64,000 nucleotides of DNA from Eucalyptus grandis (lineage: Eukaryota > Streptophyta > Magnoliopsida > Myrtales > Myrtaceae). The stretch covers positions 16,115,037 through 16,179,036 of the forward strand of contig NC_052622.1 in assembly GCF_016545825.1 (NCBI RefSeq), in the 5' to 3' direction. The position numbers and the translations under genes were made by a program. Below the pieces are notes generated by a model, which was given only the letters and a program-made list of their open reading frames with translations, did no database searches and was not told the origin of the DNA. Below, one piece after another: positions 1-12,700 of this stretch. Position 1 is the first letter of the stretch. Each line of letters starts with the position of its first letter.

Positions 1-747
1 GCCTTTCAGTTTTCACCTATACAAGTGACTTTATATTTGAATAGTTTGTATATAATTAATGGGATTTGAATGGGTGACTTTTCATTAATGAGTTAGAAAT
101 TTCTCAATATCCTAAACATACTAACAGTGGAAAGAGAGACTAATTTGTATTTAATTGAGTAATGAAAGAATTTTTGCTGTCATGTACATTAATTTATCAT
201 AAACTTTTAAATTTTTTGTGGCCTTCCTTGAATAAAATATTTTCCTAAATTTGCTTCTCAATGGTCGCCCTCCACTTTTTATAGAACTTGCTAGTTTCAA
301 AGTACCTATTAAAGAGCACGTGTGGTCCAGAATCTATCGTAAGGGATTACCGCATGATTGGCTAAGCAATGCTCCACCAGAATCTATCGTAAGGGATTAC
401 CACGTGATTAGCTAAGCAATGCTCCATGTGGGCTCCTCTCTTCCGGGAGGGGATTGCTCGTCGGGAGAATTCCACATGGCAAGACCCTAGACGAGCAGAA
501 TAAAGAAGCTGCAGAACCGTGTTCCAGAAAACTTGGCGAACGGATCGGGTTCAATGTTTTTACGCGTCGAGTCAACTTGGGACTATTTCCGGAGCGCGGC
601 ATTGGCGATCGCCGTGGTCTCGAGCATGTGTCCCGGTTCTTTTTTGGGTGAAGAGGCTCGAGCATGCATGTGTTCTTGGGGAGGAAATAGGTTGAGTGAA
701 CCCACTGAACCCTTCCCCCTCTCTACAACAATAGACAGCATTTGGTA
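1..747. repeat. Diverged repeat, copy A (left part)
   Basis: No gene is seen. Positions 1 to about 420 match 2381 to about 2746, and 427 to about 735 match about 3233 to 3473, with many substitutions and indels. Copy A is already in progress at the window edge. It is split from its right flank by the transposon at 757-1901. Short ORFs in this stretch have no recognisable domain and are frame accidents in the GC-richer part (430-720). Confidence 0.7.
327..426. repeat. 50-bp tandem duplication
   Basis: Two adjacent near-identical 50-bp units (327-376 and 377-426) differ at only a few positions. The related copy B near 2702-2746 has a single unit, so the duplication arose in copy A after the two copies separated, or was lost from B. 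Confidence 0.8.
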
Positions 748-1910
748 TAATATTCTGGAAAAATTCCAAATAAAGACCTAAAGTTGATCAATTTTCTCAA
801 ATAATGACTCGAAATGAATTTCGTGTTAGATAAATACCTAAAGTTGACTAATTGTCTCAAATAAGGAACCCAAATAAAAAAGAGACTATTGCTGGTCAAC
901 CAAATATTTGTGACATTTCCGACAACCGAAGTTTGGACAATTTTGTTCAAAAAAATCTAGGGAAAAATTAACAAATCCTAAAACAGAAACAAAAAAACCC
1001 TAGGTTTTCTACGGTATCCCCATTCCTTGTACCAATCCTCTGCAAAGTCAAAGGCCAAAGTTCTCTCCATTTCTTGTACCCATCCTCCGCAAAGTCAAAG
1101 ACCCAAATTCTCCGCTGATTGAGGCATGAATTCAAAAACAAGAAGAAAACCAATTTTTCTTTCTTTCTTTGTGGAGACCCAAGTTTTCTATTTGACTTTT
1201 CTCTGTTTGCGAATCACAAAGCTCGAGCAGGCCCACCTCCCCATCAATCAAGGTTAGTTTTTCCATCTTAGAATTCACTCACATTAAATCGGCAAAATGT
1301 AGACAAAGCTTGTGTATAAAGCCCGATTATCCATCATCTTTTTCCAGGTTTTCCACTTATTTCAATTTGCACTCACGTTCAACCGTGGTTAGTTTCGTTC
1401 AAATTGGTGTACCCAATCTCGAACGACGAATTTGAAGCTTGTCGACTCCGAAACCCTATAAAGAAGAGACGATGGTGAACAATAGACCGATGCTTGCAAG
1501 GGGCAGGTGAGAAGCAACAAGAATCGAGCAAGGTGAGGAGCGACGAGAATCGAGTTGCAACGATGATCGGACAGCGATTTGGTTGAGGAGCGGCGAGGGA
1601 GAAGAAAGAAGAAAACATAAACATCTAAATGAATAACCTAAACTTAATTAATTTAGAATTTTCTCTTTTTTCCAATCACAAAATTGCCCCTATTTTAATC
1701 GTCAGAAAACGTTTGCCGGTGAGCTAAGATCCTCAATAGAGATTAAGTTGATTATTTCAGGTCTTTAATTGACACAAAATTTACTTTGGGTCCTTATTCG
1801 AGACAATGAGTTTACTTCGGGTCCTTATCTGACACAAAATTCACTATGGGTCCTTATTTGAGAAAATAGATTGATTTTGGGTCTTTATTTGAAATTTTCC
1901 CTAATATTCT
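748..1910. mobile_element. Mutator-like non-autonomous TIR element with 9-bp TSD
   Basis: The element proper spans 757-1901 (1145 bp). The 9-bp sequence TAATATTCT lies immediately outside both ends (748-756 and 1902-1910), a clean target-site duplication. The left end begins GGAAAAATTCCAAATAAAGAC-like and the reverse complement of the right end begins GGGAAAATTTCAAATAAAGAC-like. Similarity continues, imperfectly, for about 130 bp at both ends, where phrases resembling 'tctcaaataaggaccc' recur. A 9-bp duplication and long terminal inverted repeats are hallmarks of the Mutator (MULE) superfamily. No transposase ORF is present, so it is non-autonomous. The interior (about 990-1640) is less AT-rich and holds two related ~55-bp segments (about 1014-1110); whether it carries captured host sequence (Pack-MULE) cannot be told by eye. 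Confidence 0.8.
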
Positions 1911-2380
1911 TATGCAACATGAGATTAGGCATTCTTTACGAGGATGGAATGAGGAACTTAAATGGATGATTAGGGCAACGATGGCAAATATTTGGCGACA
2001 AGACTCTTCAAGGTATCTTTCTTGGCAACCATATATTGCATTTCAATGGAGCATAACTATAAACAATTTCAAAACAATCAAACCGACATCCATATTATTT
2101 TGGTCAAGGTGCATAAAATGTAAGAGGTAAAGCCTCACCTTACCAAAAAATTAAACGTTCTAGTTAAATGTAGTATCTGTTACTATGTGAAGACTTTGTA
2201 CTCCATCTTTTTGAATTATTAGTAGCTCTCTTTGTAATGGTGAGGGATGCCTCTAACCTGTTGTACTTCAAATGCTCTACAATACTTACATTTTTAACCA
2301 AAAAAGAAGAAAATATTAGCATCGTAAAACATGAAAGTAAAATAGTCCATGGAGCATTGCAATCCAAGTGCAATAAGTCA
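1911..2380. other. Intergenic, no gene seen
   Basis: This is the right flank of the transposon insertion site. A 72-codon ORF at 1912-2130 has no domain that I recognise and no splice context. It may be an old transposon remnant, but that is not supportable from the sequence alone. Confidence 0.4.
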
Positions 2381-3475
2381 TGACCTTTCACTTGTACAAG
2401 TGACTTTGAATTCGAGTAGTTTGTATATAATTAATTGGATTTGAATGGGTGACTTTTCATTCATGAGCTGGAAATTTCTCGATACCCTAAACACACTAAT
2501 GGTGGAAAGACATACTAATTTGTATTTAATTGAGTAATGAAAGAATTTTTGCTGTCATGTACATTAATATGTCATAAATTTTTAGGATTTTTTGTGGCCT
2601 TCCTCGAATAAAATATTTTCCTAAATTTGCTTCTCAATGGTCGCCCTCTACTTTTTATAGAACTTGTTAGTTCCGAAGTACCTATGAAAGAGCACTTGTG
2701 GTCCAGAATCCATCGTAAGGGATTACGACATGATTAGCTAAGCAATATCCTCTTCTTTTTTTTTTTAAGTGAGTGGTCCCCTCTTGTATATCAATCTTTT
2801 ATACATTAGTGCATTATTCATTTCTTCATTCCTTGTTTAAGAAAACTTTTGGAAAAACCTCTGTCTTGGAGAATCTCTAGTCGGAACTAAAACATGAAAT
2901 CGAGAAATCACCGAACCCGAGCCGACGCCTCCGTTGTCGCGAGGCCCTCGGCCCGGTTCTTACAGGAAGCCCATCCTAAGTTTCGCCCGTTGACTTCTGG
3001 CGACGCGTTCGCCACGTGACGCTTTCGGTTTCGTTTGAAAACATGTTTAAACAAACGAGGTAAATCCCAAATGAGGTAATCCCATCAATTCCCTTATCTT
3101 ATAACTTACGTGGTAATCAAATCTTCGAGAGCCTCGATTTATAGAGTTGATACCCATAACTTTGATCTGGCGTTCAATGTAGTCGTCCCGGGAGGCGGCA
3201 ACCCACGTGTACCGGCGTCGCGGCCGCCGCTCCACGGGGGCTCCTATCTTCCGGGAGGGGGTCACTCGTCAGGAGAATTCCGCAGGCCGGAAAACTTGGC
3301 GAACGGATCGGGTTCGATGTTTTTACGCGTCGGGTCAACTCGGGTCGCCGTGGTCCAGAGCACGTGTCCCGGTTCTTTTTGCGCGAAGAGGCTCGAGCAT
3401 GCACGTGTTCTTGGGGGAGGAAATAGGTTCAGTGAACCCACTGAACCCTTCCCCCTCTCTGCAAACTGTAGGGGC
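2381..3475. repeat. Diverged repeat, copy B
   Basis: Copy B of the repeat also present at 1-747. It matches in two blocks (2381-2746 and 3233-3473) separated by about 485 bp that copy A lacks. It does not contain the Mutator-like element, so the transposon inserted only in copy A. No terminal repeats or transposase were recognised that would assign the family. Confidence 0.65.
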
Positions 3476-3940
3476 CGATGTATATATTATAAGAGGGCAG
3501 CTGCGGGGCCCCAAAAATCGTAATCTAGTAAACAAAAAAAGGGGCTGGACAGGAACTAGATTCTTGGCATCTTGGTGATCCGAGCCGTTGCTGGGGTTTT
3601 AAGTTCTTGGGACGAGGTGACGATGGCCATGGAAGAGCCAGGAGTGCGCGGACGAGATTCGCCGTTCGTTAGGGCGACATGCTCTGCGCTGTGGCCGTAA
3701 AAAGAAAGGTCGCGAACGTGGTTGGCATCATCGAAGTTCAGTGAATGGGGTTCAGGTTCCCGGGATGCATCTTTTTGCTGCTTCGGTCGGGGCATTTATG
3801 CACGGCGATCTCTTTCTTGCCTCCATTATCTTATTAAGGAAAATGTTGGGAGATGTCTGCTACCGAGAGAGACAGAGACAGAGAGAGAGAATGGATTTAA
3901 CCCTTTGAGTTGCCGATGACTGGATGGAGCATGTGCTTGG

Positions 3941-3982
<42 letters not shown>

Positions 3983-6327
3983 AGGGATTTGACCCATTGA
4001 TTGCCAGTCGTCAGATGAAGCATCTGCTTAGTAACAAAACGAGTAAGAGAGAGAGAGAGAGATTCTGAGATGAATTTAACTTAATATCGAATGGTCCGAT
4101 TGCTATTCACATGTATCTTTTCTGAAATCGGGTATGAGAGAGATAGTGAGAGAGAGATCTAGAGATGGATCTTATCTCATACTATCACATCATTCAATTG
4201 ATGTTTATGTACTTGGATTCGAGTGATAAATATGAATTTAATGTAACGTTAAATGATTTAACTTATGTTTGACTAGTCATTCTTTAAAGTTGGGTATGAG
4301 AGGGATGGGCATTTCAAGATGAATTCAACATAACATCAAATGATCCTATTGATATCAATGTAATCATTATTTAAATCAAGTATGAGAGAGAGAAAGATCT
4401 CGAGATGAATTTAGTATGGAATGACGCAACTGAAATCTGCATGATTTGACGTGGAGGGAGATAAATCTTGTAATGTAATATCGAATTATTCAAATTGATA
4501 GTTGTATAGCAACTCCCTAAAGCTAGGTTCCCTATATTTTAAGGTGAACTTGAAAAGAAATGTTTCTTGGGCAGTTTTTAGGGCAATGAGGAAGCTCATT
4601 GTATAGGTAGCATAGGGAGTGGAATTTGAAACTTACTATATAGATCTTGGAATTTGGAACTTACCATATTAGATCCTTCTAGGATTAGTTGTATCATCTA
4701 TTCAAATTTCACATTTATTATTAGTTGAACAATTGGATTAAATTGTCACTTTTAATAACTAAGGATTACTTGCTACTACAATCTATTGACCATAACTTAT
4801 ATTTAGATACACTAATAATATGAAATATTAATAAAGTAAAATCTCAATCATAAAATGGAACACAAACTAATAATTCCATATTATAAACTGATAATTTGAT
4901 CCCATAAAATAAGACCGTGCAAATATATATACCACGGAAAACACAAAAACTTATTTGAGGTTCCACTTTCCTATAACGTGGAACTTATTCACCGAAATAT
5001 GTTCACAATTTTTAAAACCTAAACCTACTTTATAGCTTGAAACCTAAAACTGGACAAATTTCTAAGTTCTCCGGTGCCAAGTTGTACCCTCAAATCACGC
5101 TCGCATTTAAGTACCGTGGCCTAAATAATCATTCAAGTTTAGGGTATTCTTTATAATATGAAAACCGAATCTCTCCCGCAATATTATAATTATCATTATT
5201 TTTTCCGGTCACATCGGACAACGCTGTGATGTGACCAATATCATCCTTTACAATACTAATGATGCGTGGGATATTAACAAACGTTTTCATTCATTTATCT
5301 CTGTACTTTTTTATTTTTAGTACGCACAGATGCGTTTGCAGAAAAAAAATTGAAAAAAGAAGAAGAAAATTAGCGGCGCGTCTATTGGTGCAGCGTGAGG
5401 GAGATTTGTACAATTATTGTCCTTCTGTTTCGCAATAAATAAATTATTTTAAAAATATATTCCTAAAAATAATTAATTATATCATTTGAAATAATTAATT
5501 GATATTTTATTTCTAAACATTTTCATGAATAATATAAACATTTTTATTCATATATTTTTATAAGATATAAAAGTGATAATTGTTTGAAAAATATTTTTTA
5601 AAAAGTGGGTTTTGAAAAAGTTGACTCTTAGATATAATTAATGAGATATTTAAGAGATGTATTTATTAAGCCAAAGTTAACTTTGTTAAAATATTGTTTT
5701 GTGGTGGACCACTAATAAAAGATTATTGCTCATTTTAGCAATCGATTTGATCCATAAAGAATCCATGCATGCATGGTTATATTTTATTTAATCACTAATA
5801 AAGATGAGAAGTGACGAGACGGTCAATATTAACGATCATTTCTGAACATAACCACGAGAATTCAATACCACTCGAACGTTGGATTTGAGCATAATTATTT
5901 CACATCGCCGGCAATCCAAAACTCGAGATGCTAGGATGTCTCGCCATCGAAAGACATGTTGGGGTTCGGCAATACAACGCGGGCAATTCGAAGGTTCGCG
6001 GGCGTGACATGTACAGTTTGGATTTAGGAAATTCGTTAATTTTGTAAAGGTCTATGAAGAGTCTCCTAGGATATTTAGTAAAAGTTCTTCTTTATCAATG
6101 ATTGCTTTAATTTAAGGGCAATGGAGTTGGGGGGTGATGCTTCCTCCTCCGCCTCCAAAAGAACAGGGCAAGCAAGAAAGATGGTCAACTCCGAAGTGTT
6201 AAAACGAGGAAGAGAAAAGAAAACCTAAAGTTACAGAGAGAGAGAGAGAGAGAGACAACAGGGTCTTCCTTCTCTCTCTATTTTCTCTCTGTTCTTTCTC
6301 TCTCTATCTCCTCTGCCTTGTCACAGC
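3476..6327. other. Intergenic, AT-rich with AG microsatellites
   Basis: No gene is supported. The stretch holds AG tracts (3946-3978, 4049-4062, 6236-6256) and scattered 'gtatgagagagat' phrases between 4120 and 4400 that look like decay of one AG-rich repeat. A long AT-rich section follows (4700-5800). The last few hundred bases are the EIN2 upstream region. Confidence 0.6.
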
Positions 6328-6334
6328 TATAAAT
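6328..6334 (+). promoter_or_regulatory. TATA box candidate for EIN2
   Basis: TATAAAT lies directly before a pyrimidine-rich leader. Transcription would start about 30 bases downstream, near 6360. Confidence 0.5.
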
Positions 6335-6539
6335 GAAGAGGCAGAGGGGAAACGTTACATGTCTTTCAGATCTTTCTAGCCTTTTTAAACTGGTTGGGTT
6401 TGCGTTAAATGAAAAAAGGTGAGATTTTTTTTTTTTTTTGCCCACTTCCCCACTAACATCATCATCATCGTCTCTCTCTCTCCTTCTCTCTCCTCGAGGC
6501 TGGGGTTAAAATACGCACCAATGGCACATCTTTTCACTT

Positions 6540-6540
<1 letters not shown>

Positions 6541-6574
<34 letters not shown>
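6541..6574. repeat. CT microsatellite in EIN2 leader
   Basis: A nearly pure CT tract on the sense strand of EIN2, inside the predicted 5' untranslated exon. Confidence 0.85.
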
Positions 6575-6577
<3 letters not shown>

Positions 6578-6759
6578 GTGCGTGAAAACTTGAGCTCACT
6601 CTTCCTGGAGTTGTAAGAAACTCTTTATCGCGCGGCTTCTACCCCTCGAAGCCCCTCTCTGATCCACGCTTTCCCTTTGCTTTTTCTTGCCCTTTTGTCC
6701 TCGCAAGTCATTGCGCCGAAGGGAGGGGGGAGAAGGAAAAGGACGGGACGTAATCTCAG

Positions 6760-8252
6760 GTGAATTGGGTACTACTGTTTAGGTTTCTATCTTGCCTCTG
6801 ATTCTTAGGCTTCTAATCGGTCGGCCTCGAGTTTCGTGCTCGTGGGTACTTTTCCCCTTTGTCTGACCTCTGCTCTTTTCTTTTCTTTTTTCTCTTTTAT
6901 GGCCAATCAGATCCATTGCGGCTGGTTTCTTGATTGTTCTTTGATATTGGGTAGTTTTTTTTCCTGGGTTTCTGGGGTGCTTGAGTGAAGTCTTTTTGAT
7001 TTCTTGCGAATTGGGGAGGGTGGGTTTCCTTCGCTGGGGTTGAATGATCCATTCGGGTTGCTTGGTTTTGATTCGAGCTCTGTTCTTCGCTTCTTCTGTG
7101 GGGTTCTGGAGATCTGGGGGTGTTCTTGTTTTGGAGGGTCGGATTTGATGCTTTGACTTGTGCCGTTGGAGCTCTCGCGAGTGTAGATAGATAAAAGTGG
7201 GCTTCTTGCCTTTTTCTTTTTCCTCCCCTCCTGTTGTACTTTCTGATTTTAGCGTGTGAATGATTGCGCTGGCGCGAAATGTGTTTCGTTAGATCATGAT
7301 GATGGCACCCTTTTTCCGTTTTGATGGTCCAGTTGACTTTCTATTGGTGAATGAACCAGTCAGAGCGATGAGTTCCAATTTCATTAATATAGGGTTTTGG
7401 GAGTTCTGCCTCGAGGTTCCGAGATTATGTCTGTCTGTCTCTTTAAAATCAGCAGCTGATGAAAGGATGAAGGAAAATTGATAGTTTAGCGTTGATGTTG
7501 CGTTTATTGGTGGTTGGCAAACCGAATACTTTACTGCTTAGAATATGTCCATATCCTTGATGTGTTGGTGCCAAATTATCATCCCCTTTTCACTGATTAA
7601 TTTGTTACCTCTGTGCTATGACATCATTAGATTTTGGAGTTGTGGGTTGACACGGAAGTTACTCTTTATATTTGGCACCAGCTTGGTGACTTTCGAGGAG
7701 ACTATTTCATGCAGCTTCGATTCAGTCTGCTGAGAAATGGTTGCTTGAATCTGAATCATCTTCCTCTATGGTTCAGACTTAAAGTGGCAAATCTCATGAG
7801 GTCTTTACATCACATTGTGCCAGGGTGCATTGTGGTTTCATAGCAAAGTGCAGGTTGGTATCTAATGGTCACACAGCTGGAATTTTTTATGTGATGTGCA
7901 AGCATTTGTTATGTAACTATATCTGAATGGGAAAAAGCTGGTAGAGTTGGTCGAGATTAGAAAGATATCTACCTTTTAACCTGATCACTGGTGGTCCTGA
8001 TTTTAAGCGACCTAATGTGGAGTTCCGAAGCATGTTGGAGTTGATTATCACTAGCTAAGTATGGTTAGCCGATTACTTGCTGCAAAAAATACTTCTGAAT
8101 TGCCGCATTGTGTTTCATCTACTAGTTGCAGCTGCTACGACATTAAGGGATATTTATTGAGGATTAGTAATTAATGGGGTTTTTCTCTACATTGTTAATC
8201 TTGCATAAGAATCACTCTTGCTGATTTGACCTTTTGCATGGGTACTACTTAG
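6760..8252 (+). other. EIN2 leader intron (5' UTR)
   Basis: The donor gtgaat follows 'ctcag' at 6760, and an acceptor 'cttag' ends at 8252, four bases before the EIN2 start codon. EIN2 genes commonly carry introns in the leader. A further short untranslated exon inside this 1.5-kb span cannot be excluded. ORFs within it (7296-7481, 7545-7843) show no domain and are treated as noncoding. Confidence 0.5.
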
Positions 8253-8256
8253 AAGC

Positions 8257-9758
8257 ATGGAATCTGAAACTGCAAGTACAAACCATTTGGCTGTTGGCCT
8301 TCATCGCGTGCTGCCAGCTTTCCTACCGGCATTTCTAATTTCAGTTGGATACATCGACCCTGGAAAGTGGGCTGCTAATGTCGAAGGAGGTGCTCGATAT
8401 GGGGTTGATCTTGTAACATTTATGCTTATTTTCAATTTGGCGGCAATTCTGTGTCAGTACCTGTCAGCCCAAATCGGTGTGGTCACTAAGAGAGATCTTG
8501 CTGAGGTATTCTCTATCTCCCCCTCCACCCCCTCTCTTAAAAAAAAAAGAACTTAGATGTTGCTACTGCATTCACCGTTGTCGTGGCAACTGTGCTTTTA
8601 CATTAACCCATCTTATGCTGTGGTTAAAGATTTTGGTGTTAGGAAATACTTCTCTTTTTCTTTTTCCCTTTGTGTGAGCATGGAGTAACTAGAAAGGAAG
8701 TACTTGATAGTTGATGCACAATGGGTACACCTTTTCCTTATTAGGCCATTTAGACAAGATTTGTTGGCATGGTGTAGGTTTACATACCATCATATTCTTT
8801 ATTAGTTTCGCCCTATTGTGGCCCTTGGTCTCTTGTATCTGAAGCACTCATACTCACTTGATTTTTCGCAAACTCATCCCAGATTTTCCTTAGTAAGAAC
8901 TGAACTTCTACACTGGGGGGAGCAGTAGGACATAGGACACAGTTATTCAATGCTGAAGTCCACATGCTACTGTGTCACTGTTTGCTTGTGCAACTTTTAT
9001 TGCATTTAAAAGGAGTTACTGTGCCCATAAATGTATTTTCAGTCTGCAACCTGGCATTAAGTTTAAATGATGCGAGTTCTTTTCTTTAATGTTGCACATT
9101 TTTTCGAGTTTTGAGAAATATTCATCCCCATTGCATAATGTTGCAGATATGCAGTGATGAGTATGACAGGTGTGTATGCGTTCTATTGGGGATTCAGATG
9201 GAGTTTTCTATGATTGCATCGGACCTCTCTATGGTATTAAATATTTTTTTGATGGCTACTAGTTTTTCTTTGATGTCGTTAGTACCTAGAAGTATTTCTC
9301 TGTTCTTATTATTATTATTATTTTTTTTTGGCCTTCACTCTGACTCATGCCAGATTGTGGGAATGGCACACGCACTAAATCTTCTTCTCGGGGTGGATTT
9401 GTTCAGTTGCATTTTTTTGACTGCGATAGATGCTGTCTTCTACCCTCTTTTTGCAAACCTCCTGGTAAGCCTAGGAGTAGCTGCAATTTAACACTCATTG
9501 ACCGTGCAGTGTCTGTCGTGATCTAATTCTTTAAGTTCTTTATCTCAGGAGAACTGCAAGGCCAAACTCCTATGTGTATGCATTACATGCTTCTTAATCT
9601 GTGCTTTTGTTTTTGGAGTACTGGTAAGTCAAGCAGAAATCCCTCAAAACATGAATGGGATGCCTACTGTATTTAGTGGGGAGAGTATATTTATGCTGAT
9701 GGGTCTTCTTGGATCAAGTATACTGCCTCAGAATTTTTACCTCCATTCTGCTCTAGTT

Positions 9759-9790
<32 letters not shown>

Positions 9791-12700
9791 ATGCCCGATT
9801 GTGTCACATGCACTGTAAAGCATAAAGGGACCCTTGCAGCTTAGAATGACATTTCTTTGAAGTCTTCCCTTGGGAAAGAAAGATTCCACTTCTTCTCCAT
9901 ACAGTACTTCAAAGTTCATTATTTACATACTTCTTCTTTTGCGAGCATCTATTTCTGATTTTTTACTAGAAACCTTTGGCTGATTTGACTTGCTAATGTG
10001 TGAAATATTTGGATAGTATTTGCTTTAGCAAAGAGAATAGGGCAAGCGGGAAAAGGGAGAGAATAATAGCAGGGATGAAAGACAAACTACAACATCTTGA
10101 ATCTGTGCTTTGAGTGTTCTATTAAAACCATTTAAAAATCATAACTCCCCACTCTTCAATCTCAATATTACCAAATTGTATGCTTACAAACTGGAGCATA
10201 AATATTCATGCTTCCTCCTCTATTCTTAAACATTCATCTTTTCTTCAACCATTGCCAATCAAAAAGAAAAGCATGCATTGAAGAGGTGAATTTTTTTCTT
10301 TTGTGGAAAAAATCCAGAAGAACAACATTATACATATTAAATTGAAACATATATAAATAGGCGCAAGCAATGGCATCATACATTTGTCGCACATATAATG
10401 GTTTTTCTTGTGGAAGGAAAAAAGCAAAAGAGTCTCAGACATCTTCATCAGATGTTTGTTGATCTGTTAAAAGATAATAGCATCCGGTAACCAATTTCAT
10501 CAGATGCATCAAACTAAGTAATTGACTAGATATGTTTGTGTAAGTTGACGTGTCATTTCACTTCGAAGTATGGATTTCAATTTTTGATCTATGTTAGTCT
10601 TCTCTTTTTGGGATAATAACCCTTCTACATACTAGTAGAGCAACAAGGAGACGACTACAATGAAAAATAAGCATTTTAGCATTATATGGGTCCTCTTGTG
10701 AGGATACATGCACCCGATTAGTTGGATATCAAATTCTCTCTTGCTTACTGAGGGGATGAAAGCAAGATAATGCTGTAGAATCATGTAAAGAGCTCTGTGG
10801 TAGCCGATCAAAAGCCACACAATAGATATTTATAGATGGTTGGGTTGTTTTTTTTTTTTTTTGGGGGGGCGGTGCAGTGAGATTGTTTCTTTTGGTAGTC
10901 AAAGATTCAATCCAGTACAAATACCGATTCATGATTTTCTCATAATTTTTTTATGGTTCAATCATGTAATATTCACAAAATTGATGTCTTAATAATAATA
11001 ATTCTTTGGCGTCATACATTTGCTTGTGACTTTTGGTCTTTAATAACGTTGTTGAAATTTCTTGCAGCATTACTGGGCAGAGCCAAAATTTTCTATTGGT
11101 TCCCTGATTCATGACCACCTATTTGCCATTATATGCGCATTCAGTTGCATTTATCTGGCGAGTTGTGCATTGATGAGTTCAGCTGCAAATGTATTCTATA
11201 GTGCAGGCCCTGTTTTGCTTACTTTTCAGGATGCACTGACCTTAGTGGAGCAGGTTGGCTTCTTTACTATGTTAGGTCTCTCCTTGATAAGTTATGATTT
11301 TTCTCTATTGGCCACTGACTTCTTTTATCTTCCTTGAACAACTTGTACAGGTATTTGGGAGTCCAATTGCACCTTTTCTTTTTCTACTGGTTTTGTTCAG
11401 CTCTAGTCAAGCTACAGCTTTAACCTGGAATATAAGTGGAGAAGTGATCTTGCATAATTTCTTGATGGTGGACATCCCGAGCTGGCTTCACCGTGCTTCA
11501 ATCAGAATTCTAGCCATCATTCCTGCTATTTATTGTGTATGGAATTCCGGGGCTGAGGGGTTGTACCAATTACTCATTTTTACGCAGGTTGTGGTAGCTC
11601 TGCTGCTCCCCTCCTGTGTAGTCCCTCTTTTTCGTGTTGCCTCATCCAGAACAGTGATGGGTGTCCACAAAATCTCTCAGGTTATGGAGTTCTTGGTTCT
11701 GATGACATCTATTGGAATGCTTGGCTTGAAGATTATATTTGTGTGGGAGATGATCTTTGGAAGTAGTGATTGGGCCAGTAATTTGAGATGGAATGTCGGC
11801 AGTAATTCATCTTACCTCTATGTTGTCCTTGTTATCACTTCTTGTGCATCATTGGGTTTGATGCTATGGCTAGTAGCTACACCTTTAAAATCTGCGAGTT
11901 TGCAGACAAATGCACAGGCATGGAATTGGGATTTACGAAGGAAAACCGAGATTTATACTGAGAGAGAGGAGTCTGATTTTGGTAGAGTTGGGTATTTAGC
12001 AGAAGAACACAGCCAAGAGCTGGATGTATCTCCTTTACCTCGGAACTCTGTTGCATCAGTAGTGACTTCTGAGGTCGATTTACGAATGACAGAATCTGAT
12101 CAGGAGCGCAGTTTGATGACTGTAGATGAGAAGCAGCCTAACATTGCAATGAACTCACAAACATGCTCTTCTGAAATACCGACTTCGGTGACACAATGCA
12201 TGCCGCACTTAGCTGCATCAAAGGAGATTTCTGAAACTAAGGCCACAACGATTGAGGTGATTGAATCAGTTGAACCTGTTGAGAAGACTGTGGGAGTTGA
12301 GGTAGACCTCCCGACTGAAAAGGATGATGGAAAAGATTCCTGGCAAGGCAAGGAACCATCCAAAGGAGCTTTGGGGAGCACTCCAACTATACCCGAGGCT
12401 CCAGGATCATTCAGGAGTCTCAGTGGCAAAAGTGATGATAGTGGAAATGGTGCGGGTAGTCTTTCGAGATTAGCAGGGTTAGGGCGTGCTGCAAGGCGTC
12501 AATTAGCCGCCACTCTCGAGGAATTTTGGGGACAGCTTTATGACTATCATGGAGTAGTAACTCTAGAAGCAAGAGCTAAAAAGTATGATCTGTTGCTTGG
12601 GGTTGATGCGAAGGTCGTTGCTTCAACGATCAAAATGGACACATGTGGGTTGGACTCTTCTGCATATTTCCCTTCATTGGTTGGAAGAGGATCTGATCCA

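Noticed and set aside
757..1901. Protein-coding gene within the Mutator-like element
   Set aside because: Interior ORFs (968-1153, 1379-1624) are short and show no transposase or known domain.
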